64,000 bases of DNA from Typha latifolia (taxonomy: Eukaryota > Streptophyta > Magnoliopsida > Poales > Typhaceae), in assembly GCA_019914945.1 (NCBI GenBank), contig CM034102.1, positions 10,901,501-10,965,500 of the forward strand, read 5' to 3'. This document shows positions 56,401 to 64,000 of this stretch, piece by piece (within the stretch, counting starts at the first letter, position 1; every line of letters begins with the position of its first letter). The notes under the pieces are model-generated. The model worked only from the letters and a program-made list of their open reading frames with translations. It was not told the DNA's origin and did not search any database. The translations under genes and the position numbers were made by a program.

Positions 56401-56560
56401 GGATTGACCAAGGAACCATTACCTTGTTTCGTGATTTGGTAGAGGAGAATTATTATTACTTTAGAATACATAAAAACAAAGTTACAGCTCAGTGATATTT
56501 TCACGAAACCTCTAGATATCCAAAGATTTAAATATGTTAAGAAATATCTAGGCGTTTGCA
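53425..56560 (+). pseudogene. Copia pol (zinc knuckle, protease, integrase, RT, RNase H), degenerate
   Basis: Zinc knuckle CHYCGVLGYIRPNC has Tyr where the CCHC His should be. Protease: WYLDSGCSKHMSGD (53821-54126). Integrase: RLGHVK, GPCQLGKQIKFSHKK, ELLHMDLMGPI (first Asp), RLDHRREFEN (second Asp), QNGIIK where the third acidic residue (QNGVVERKN) is lost. RT: VKEALLDDSWVNAMHE, GTKWIFKNK, FQMDVKSAFLN, and YADN in place of YVDD. RNase H: LTASRPDISF, GYSDVYWASSLDDKKSTSG. Stops throughout. The altered catalytic motifs show long decay. Confidence 0.92.
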
Positions 56561-57849
56561 TATTTCAGTAATTTCTATTTATATATATTATTTTTTATTT
56601 ATTTTTTTATAAAAAAATTGTTCAGTTTTTTTTTGATGAAACTTCCTTCTTGTGGATTGCATTTTGTGTTAATTTGGGACATTGAACAATTATTGGATTA
56701 ATGTTAGACAAGATTTCTTTTATACACTCTTCTTATCTATGATCATTTTTGCAAAAGTTAATGGATACTTAGATCTATTCATATTTGTCATTGATTTAAA
56801 CATAATTGACATGAGTTATCTTGGCCAATCATGTATTCCGTACACTCTTAATCCTTTGGTTTAGTTAAGAAAAACATTATCCTATCACAGTTTGACAGTG
56901 TAGATCAATAGAAAAGACTACCTAGTGAAGAGTGTGAAAGCCATCTTATTTATTATATGTCTAGTTTGACATTCTATTTCAAAAATTATTATGCCCTTGA
57001 GGGGGAGAACTAATCTCTATTTTTTTGTACAAGTAAATGGGTAACTCTCACGCTGAGTGAAAGCTGCTATTGATTACAACAAATAAAATAATAATAAAAA
57101 ATCTAATCTTAGAGCTTGAGGGGTATTTTGTATTTTGCCTTACCTTGATTTGACTTATGCTTGTGTGTAGGTCTTTGTTTCAAATATGAATTAGGGATAA
57201 GCACAAATTATTTCTTTTGTATTAGCTTTTACTTTTGCCTTACATTAACCCTTTAAATGTTCTTTGTTTTAAATTCCTAAAAAGGCAATTTACATTGATC
57301 TATATTTAATAAAAAAAAATATAAGTGAACTTGAGTGGACACCAACTTGTGAGGCGTTTGAACGCAATATTGGGCGTTCGAATGCTCCAGGGTTAAAATT
57401 AAACACTAGGGCTATCTTTTCACTTCCTCTTCCTTAAAAGTTTTCACTTTTCCCTTTTCCTTCATCATTTTCTTGTTGATTTTGAAGATTTGTTTTGCGA
57501 ATCCTTGGTGATTTACTACTTGGAATTCTTGAGAAGGTAAGATCTCCTCTCTTTCTCTTTCAATTACATTTTATTTTGGGAGTTTTTTCATGATTTTGAT
57601 CTTACTCTTCTATACAATGATTCTTTTCAAAAAATTCCATATTAAAGCATGCTTATCACTTTAATTTACTGCATATTAGGTTTGCGAGCCATTGTTTTGT
57701 TGATCACGTAGACTAGATCTTCCTCATTTTTTTATTTTTTTATTATTTTTTGGTACATCATTATTTTTTTTAAAATTTGCATGATATACTTATTAGTTTA
57801 TATTATCTAGCATCTTATTCTCTACCATTCATTCTTTTTTTTTAAAATC

Positions 57850-58920
57850 ATGACTGAAACAAAGATGTTAGCTTCAAAACATTATGGTAAGAGTGCTCGG
57901 ACTATCCCTTCATCCAAAAGACCCAGGTTTTTCTCTCCTAAAAAGATAGAAAGATTTCAAAAATACTTTGCAAACCTCCTGGTTCTTGCTAAACGACCAG
58001 TCCAAATTTCTAAATTTTCGTACGACTGGATATATTTTTAGGGAGAGAAATTGGCTGAACATTTTGAAAGTTTCTAGAACTACTTGTGTTGAGATTGTTC
58101 GAAAATTTTACTCAAATGATGTGTTGTGAGAACTAATTGAGATAGTTGTTTATGGGATAGAGTTTGTACTTTATTCAGAAACCATTGCAAATTTTTTTTT
58201 CTCTCCCTATACTTTCGGGCAAGTTTCCTCATGAAAAAAACTCAGAACTAGACATTCAAGATGTGGTTAAAGAAATTGTGGGACCAAATATGGATAGGGG
58301 TAGAAATATGATAAGCTAGGCATCATTGAATGAGAACTACAGAATTCTGAATTCTAAATTTAATTTGTGCTTTTAACATTACTCCTAAGGCACAAAAGAC
58401 TCAACTTGACAAGCAACGTGCATATCTAATACATGTCATTAGTACATGCATACTTGTTGATTTGTCTCATGTGATATATCATTGTATTGAGGCCACGGGC
58501 GGCGAGTCCTTGGCTCCGATGGAGAGTTCACCTTTCGGCATTTTTATTACAAATTTGTGTATCCGACACGGTGTGCCTTTTGAACCCTCTAAGGATGTGG
58601 TTTGTCCCTTGGGTCTATTGGGACTTGCTACACTCAACAGGAGCACAGTCCACTCTACATGCATTTCTTATGGTTCTATGACTGCTGACGACTCCCCACT
58701 GAGCATGAATCTACAGAAATCAGGGAGTCTTCTACTATTAATACTCAGTTGGATCTGTTAGAGCAAAAATTTGATACCTTCTCTGTCGAGATGGCAGCTC
58801 AGATTCAGAACATTCACAAGAATGTCAATTTGCTAATCTTTAGACTTTCTGCATTAACGTGTAATGGCATTTTCCTCCTCAGCGGTGATATGTTTTTGAT
58901 ACTTTTGTAACAAAAAAGAG
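57850..58920 (+). pseudogene. Post-pol ORF remnant (env-like/plant transposon-protein type)
   Basis: Begins at an ATG giving MTETKMLASKHYGKSART, then KRPRFFSPKKIERFQKYF, and after stops QLDKQRAYLIHVISTCIL, SPFGIFITNLCIRHGVPF. The pattern resembles the extra protein found after pol in plant Sireviruses, called env-like, and the putative plant transposon protein family with its late ITxLCxxAGVP motif. No membrane segment or signal peptide can be argued from the broken frame. 56561-57849 between RNase H and this ORF has no recognised domain. Confidence 0.6.
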
Positions 58921-59288
58921 GGAGACATCTAACATTTGAAGGGGGTCCAATGATATTACCTTAGGATTCATGTGTTTTTTTTCTTACTTCTTTGTTTACG
59001 TACTTTCACTTAGCACTTTTGATAATATGGATGTTATGTGCTCATGAAAAGTATTTGTTTGAATGTTGAGTACTATTATTTCTTTGCCTTTAGATTTTGT
59101 TCTTAATGTGTGGATGTTAATTACTGCTTTTATCCACACATGTGTTTCACATGGTATCTAGTGTTTTTGATGTGACAAGTGCAGGCTTATTGCAAATTGT
59201 TTGATTTTGAATCTTTCGTATCATGCTCTATAGGCTATTGTATTTTAGACATTTGTTTTAAGGTTATAAGTTTTTGTTACTAAATTGC

Positions 59289-59300
59289 CAAATGGGGAGA
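59289..59300 (+). other. Polypurine tract
   Basis: CAAATGGGGAGA immediately before the 3' LTR start; purine-rich G run as expected for plus-strand priming. Confidence 0.75.
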
Positions 59301-59301
59301 T

Positions 59302-60368
59302 TGTAACTTTATTTTATTGGTAATTAAGTGAACAAAATTCTATTTTATTTGTTTCGATAGATTTTTGTGAAGTGCATAATATAATAGAATTGCTTAAAAG
59401 TCATAGTCACAGTGTTCCAATATTCAGGCATTTGAACGACCTTTGGAGGCGTTCGAACCCACTTGCAAGACATACCTTCATCCAGCATTCGAACACAATA
59501 TCCCAAGAGCAGTAGCATTCAACTAGCATTCAAACGGTACAAGAAGCGTTCAAACGTGTTTTTCCGAGAGCAATAACATTTAATAGGCATTCAAACAGCG
59601 CCATAAGCGTTCGAACGGATTTTTTCGAGAGCAGTGGCATTCAATAGGCATTCGAACGACACGAAAAATGTTCGAACGTGTGTTCCCAAGAGAAGTGGAA
59701 TTTAATTGGTGTTCGAACACGCCTTGCGAGCATTTGATTAGCCTTGGTTGTTTGGACTACTTATGGTATGTGCATTCGAACGGCTCTTTGTGCATTCGAA
59801 TGCACTTACAAAGTTGATCAATCTTGGGCCAATTTAAACTAGGTTTCTCATCTATCCTTAGAAATCTATATAAGTCTTAAGAGCCTAGAAGATATGAAGG
59901 TTTTGGAGAATGGGAATTGAAGCTTTGAAAACATTTGAGTGGAAATTCTTCGTTGATTAAGAAGCTATAGGTTTTGAGTATTTAAAAATTATTCTTGATC
60001 GTTGTAGTGCTGTGCAACTTGTCTCGACAGTTACTGAGACAAGATTCAGTTTGATCTCAAGGGTCAAAGAGATCAGTGTCATCAATTGCTAGAAGTAACT
60101 CATTGTGAGGTCTAGCAAACAAGAGATCTTTCGATATAATTATGGGTTTCAGCAGGTAATCTATAAGCAGTTCTTATACTTGCTTTTGATTAGTGGTTGA
60201 TTTGATCCTAGCATAAAGAATATGTGGTTTTTATCCTAGTCTTGGATTTTTCACATAGATCGTGCTTGTTTGTGTTGCTTACTTTTTAACTTTCTTTATT
60301 CATCGTCAAGTTTACTAGTTGAAGGTTTTATAATTGAGATTAGGGTTTGCCCTAGAGTTTTTTTCAAT
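59302..60368 (+). repeat. 3' LTR of the copia element
   Basis: 1067 bp; 147 bp longer than the 5' LTR, mainly because it has three full 61-bp units (59526-59586, 59587-59647, 59648-59708) plus a partial one (about 59485-59525). Confidence 0.93.
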
Positions 60369-60373
60369 GTTGA

Positions 60374-60870
60374 CTACTAAGAGTTCATCCAATAAATTCA
60401 TGGCAAAAACTTTACTAAACCTAATACAACTCTGTACTTAAGATTTACATGACTTTTCTAAAATCTTTCAAGAGTTCCAAGGGATCCTTTCGTTATCAAG
60501 GTTGGTCGGCTTTTGACCAAATGGAATGATGCTTCATTCATAAATGCCTAACTCTCCATAGTTTCTTTGAGCATTTCACTAAGCTTATCTACAGCTGCAT
60601 CTCTTCTTCTTCCCAGGCAGTTGTTATAAATGGGAAAGCAAGAAGTTTTAAGCTATCGCGAGGACTTTGGCAAGGTTGCTCCCGCTCCCTTTAAACTTAC
60701 ATCTTTATAATTGGATCTAACATTCTCTCTAATTTTTTGGATTACAAAGTCATTCACAATAGGTTTCAACGGGGGTTAAATTCGAAAGATGTGTGCTTGA
60801 AATCTCACATGATGTTCACTGATGACTTATTACAAATTAGTTGAGTGAGTTCTAGAAAAGTAGCGAACTT
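60374..60870 (+). pseudogene. LINE reverse transcriptase fragment
   Basis: Translation reads VVINGKARSFKLSRGLWQGC, the conserved L-I-N-G and S-R-G-L-R-Q-G-D segment of plant L1-type RT, then SHMMFTDDLLQIS where F-A-D-D is expected. Only the RT palm is left. Stops interrupt. Confidence 0.7.
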
Positions 60871-61870
60871 GAAAGCCCACACACCCACATGGCATGCACA
60901 ACGCGCATGACGAGAGGACGGGTCGTTCACATGGAGGTAAATATGTACTTATGATAATCTATCCCAGATATGATACTACAATTCACATAAATATATTAGC
61001 TTATATATATCTAAACTTACAGTAACAATATTAGACTATTACGTAATCTAGTAGGACCCACACAGACTACAAAAAACCATCAAATTACGACAAATATATA
61101 AGCAAAATATAATCTAATATATATTATATAAATCACCGTCTAATATAATAAAATATAAATATATACAATATCGGTACAACTTATAAATAGTTTTACAAAG
61201 ATCGATAGGTCGGTAGCCACCGGTAGTTATTGCGTGCTCCTTCTTTTGTTTAAGAATGATGTTGTGTTTGTCTCTAGATCAAAAATTGCATTGGAGAAGA
61301 ACATAAGAGAAGAGCAAGCAACCTGCTTATGAAAAGGTCAAAACGTATGGAAAAATTGAGCATTCATTGTCCGGGCCTAGTTTGATAGCATATTCAATTT
61401 TAGAAGCAGAGTGAATAGTTTAGAGTGTAAAGTGCCTCTCGAGGAACTTGGTGTATAGAATGCAAAATATTAGCGCAATGATCAATATCTAATGGAGGGG
61501 AAGAGGATTCAAAAATTCTTTTGAAATGGGAGAGAAAGACATTTCTAATAATTCTAGGCTACTAGGTCCAAGATTACTCCTACTTACAACCTTTTAGACG
61601 TAGCAAACTTAATTTGAAAAATGTCTAGTGCATTTTTCTTGCTATGTGACCCTTGATAAGGCAAACTTTGCACCCACTTCTTCCTTATCATCAAAATAGA
61701 TAGGCATTCAAACGCCAACACTCTACAGTGTCAATTCTCAAAATTACAGCATCAATTCTCAAAAGCTTGCCAATCAACTTGGAGTCTCTTTCTATTGCTA
61801 CCTCTTGACCATGCCACCTCAATAAGTCACCTAGCCTGAGTTACCACCATCCATAGCTGTAGTTGACCCC
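60871..61870. other. No gene recognised
   Basis: AT-rich central part (61000-61190) and unremarkable sequence otherwise. One TTCAAACGCC word at 61708. Confidence 0.4.
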
Positions 61871-62890
61871 TTGCACATGTCGAACATGCTCATCATCCAC
61901 TCTACCCCAACTAATCCTAACATTGTGGCTCCTCCATCCACTATCACCAACATCCACCCATGGTCACACAATCTTGTGATGGGATTTGATGCCCAAAAAG
62001 TCTTATGTGCCACTCGTCACCCTCTAGCTAGTGGTCTTCCTCCTACCATGCACTTATAAAGAGGTTGCTGATTCAAAGTGTGTTGCAGCCATGGGTAATG
62101 AATATCAAGGGTTGCTCCACAACCAAACTTGGTCTTTGGTCCCCTACAATCTGTATGTGAATGTTGCAGATTACAAGTTTGTCTATCAACTCAAGCTTGC
62201 TACCAATGAAACGATTGAAAGGTACAAGGCCTATTTAGTGGCTAAAGGGTATAATCAATATCTAGGATTCGACTATGATGAGACTTATAGCCTGGTGGTA
62301 AAACTCGAAACCATCCGTCTTGTACTATCCTTGACTGTCTCCCTTGGCTGGCCCCTACAATAGTTGGATTGTCAAAGATTTCTTTCTTCATGGCAAGCTT
62401 CACGAAACTATTTACTTACAATAGTCCCCCAGCTTGTTGATGTAACTCACCATCTCAAGTATGTCATTTACACAAGGCCCTCTATGGTCTTAAACAAGCT
62501 CCACACCACCATCGGCTTGGTATTATAAGTTTACATCATTTCTACTTTAGCTTGGATACACGAGGTACTCGCATGATATTTCTTTCTATATATGGCACAG
62601 TGGTCCGCACATGATGATCTTATTCTCACTAGGAGCCATTCGTAACTTCAGAAGTTTATCTCACGACTCTCACAAGCTTTCTCTATGAAGAATATAGGGC
62701 CGCTTAACTATTTCTTAGGGATATAAGTTCGTCATAACCACTCATCTCTTACTATCTCTTAGGCTCATTATGCTCTTCAATTTCTTGAGCGGTTAGGACT
62801 ATCTGGGTGCAAGCTTGCTAATAGCTTTATGATTGCTAGTCTCAAACTATCTACTCATGAATTTGGTCTCCTTCCTAACCTAATTGTTTG
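61871..62890 (+). pseudogene. Ty1/copia RT fragment, degenerate
   Basis: Starts with TNPNIVAPP and a HPMVTR-like NIHPWSHNL, changes frame at about 62035, then reads [70 protein letters not shown] (62031-62363), followed by broken RT and the LNYFLGI and AHYALQFLERLGLSGCK segments. A different copia lineage from the Sirevirus (no link sequence shared). No LTR pair found. Confidence 0.8.
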
Positions 62891-64000
62891 TCATCAAATG
62901 GTGGGATCATTTAGTATCTCACTCTTATGTTACGGTCCGACCTAGATCAAGCTAGAGTGAGGAGCGGGGGAATGTTAGGTTTGAAGGCTTGTTGTTTATA
63001 ATAAGGATTATGAGTTTTATTTTGATATGGTCTCCCATTTTAGCTAAGGTTCGATCTATCCCAATTTTCAGATCTGGATAGGATCTGCCACAAAACTTTG
63101 AAAATAGATCCCGAAGGATGTCGCCATCGGATCAACGTCAAATTTTAATATAGCCCCAAAAAAGAGCTTTCCAACAAATCAAGTTTCAAACAAATTGGAT
63201 GTTGGGATCTCAAGATATCGTTTGATTAGTGGACGAATGTCGAAAAGTCTGTCTTAGGATCCATGGATGGAGCCACGAAATCCTTAGTGATGGTGGAGGT
63301 TGGTGGACCGGCGTTAGTGGGGTGGCACTAGTGAATAAGTGGTGGTAGAAGGGTTATAGGTGATGGAAGGGTTAGGGCCAAGTGATGGATAGATTGGAAG
63401 AAGAGGAAGAGTGGGCCGCCCCTAAGGGACTAGGGTGATTGGCCGGTCGAGGGAAGCTAGAAGCGGCGACGCCGGGGATCGAAAGAATGGGAGAGAAGAA
63501 GACGAAGGAGACAAAGCAAAACTCAATTCATTCAATAATGATTCTATGATTGTCATCCACACCTTTAGAGGCTAACCAAATAATTTAAAAATGGCAATTA
63601 TTAACCCTAAAATAATAGATTTTCGTCGACTGCATTCGAACGTGCCCAATCGCATTTGAACGCACATTTTGCATTCTCTGCATGCGCAAACGCGATACAG
63701 GCGTTCGTAGCCGCGCTCGAACGCGGCGTTCGAACGCACATTTCGCACTCTCTGGATGTGCAAACTTAATATAGGCGTTCACAAGTGCGTTCGAATGCAC
63801 TCCATCCGCGTTCGAACGCGACATACAGAAAACTTATTTTGTAAGAATTAAATACTAAAACAAGAAATAAAGACACTCCTAAAGTGTACCCATGCTCGAG
63901 ACAACATCGGTGAAGTCCGAGTCATATCACATTTTTACTAGATTTAGGTTATTGTATAGTTAAGTTAATTATAACCGACTAGACCCAATAGTCTAACCTT
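62891..64000 (-). repeat. LTR-like region (LTR-A/B related) with TTCGAA array
   Basis: 63090-63330 resembles the intronic LTR at 38108-38500 (GAGCTTTCCAAC, AAATTGGATGTTG, GGATCCATGGATGGAG). 63500-63840 is the reverse of 14690-15030: TTCGAA-rich words (63636-63825), then TTAGGGTTAATAATT and a CCTCTAAAGGTGTGGAT TATA-region equivalent on the minus strand. The window ends inside or just beyond the repeat. Confidence 0.55.

Larger units (their letters stand above)
51106..60368 (+). mobile_element. Sirevirus-like Ty1/copia retrotransposon, structurally complete, coding-dead
   Basis: 9263 bp with LTRs 51106-52025 and 59302-60368, both starting TGTAACTTTATTTTATTGG and ending TTTTTCA. Target-site duplication ATGTT at 51101-51105 and 60369-60373. 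Primer site after the 5' LTR and purine tract before the 3' LTR. The order gag, protease, integrase, RT, RNase H is that of copia; an additional ORF remnant lies between pol and the 3' LTR, which is a feature of the Sirevirus lineage. Numerous stops and frameshifts; the LTRs differ clearly, so the insertion is old. Confidence 0.93.

Noticed and set aside
63572..63824. Two overlapping Arg/Cys-rich open frames
   Set aside because: They arise from the TTCGAA-word array in an LTR-like region, not from a gene.

Overview
This is nuclear DNA from a flowering plant. The evidence is spliced genes with GT-AG introns, plant receptor-like kinases with the HYD (non-RD) catalytic loop, a Sirevirus-type Ty1/copia element, several Ty3/gypsy elements, Mutator-like elements (MULEs), MITEs and LINE fragments. 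The species cannot be fixed from sequence alone. By eye most of the window is mobile DNA; real genes are a minority. I found no bacterial-style system, CRISPR array or tRNA/rRNA gene.

Layout. 1-10.5 kb is a nested transposon stack. A decayed Ty3/gypsy element on the minus strand (LTRs about 543-939 and 4902-10514) carries a 4.96-kb MULE with very long inverted arms (5084-10039) inside one LTR. The MULE transposase is itself cut by another inverted-repeat element (about 6175-7965). A 356-bp MITE sits near the outer LTR end. 11.0-12.8 kb holds the six 3' exons of a cysteinyl-tRNA synthetase gene; its 5' exons are not in the window, so the stack probably lies in an intron, or the gene is 5'-truncated. 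14-21 kb holds an LTR fragment with a GCGTTCGAACGC-like array, a LINE remnant and a degenerate gypsy element (gag, protease, RT, RNase H on the plus strand).

21.8-40.2 kb is a small kinase cluster: one intact two-exon gene on the minus strand (21816-23160), one frameshifted pseudogene (34079-35445) and one intact two-exon gene (37637-40226) on the plus strand. As predicted, each has only a very short segment before one membrane helix and then a kinase domain, so these are receptor-like kinases with no visible ectodomain. The two plus-strand copies are a recent tandem duplication including upstream sequence. Between the kinase genes lie a gag-only gypsy element (28187-32393, TSD TATGT) with a solo LTR inserted in its 3' LTR (TSD AGTCA), integrase and copia gag fragments, and a long CT/AT microsatellite.

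41.0-46.7 kb is a three-exon minus-strand gene for a small proline-rich protein of unknown function with a 5.1-kb second intron. 48-51 kb holds a MITE with a 9-bp TSD and a cluster of inverted repeats. 51.1-60.4 kb is a complete but coding-dead Sirevirus-like copia element (TSD ATGTT, both LTRs, PBS, PPT, gag, pol and an extra ORF remnant after pol). 60.4-64 kb contains LINE RT and copia RT fragments and a minus-strand LTR-like region with another TTCGAA array.

The genes do not form a pathway. The main themes are gene structure reshaped by transposons (long introns, lost exons, pseudogenisation) and TTCGAA-rich arrays placed just upstream of TATA boxes in apparently different LTR families.
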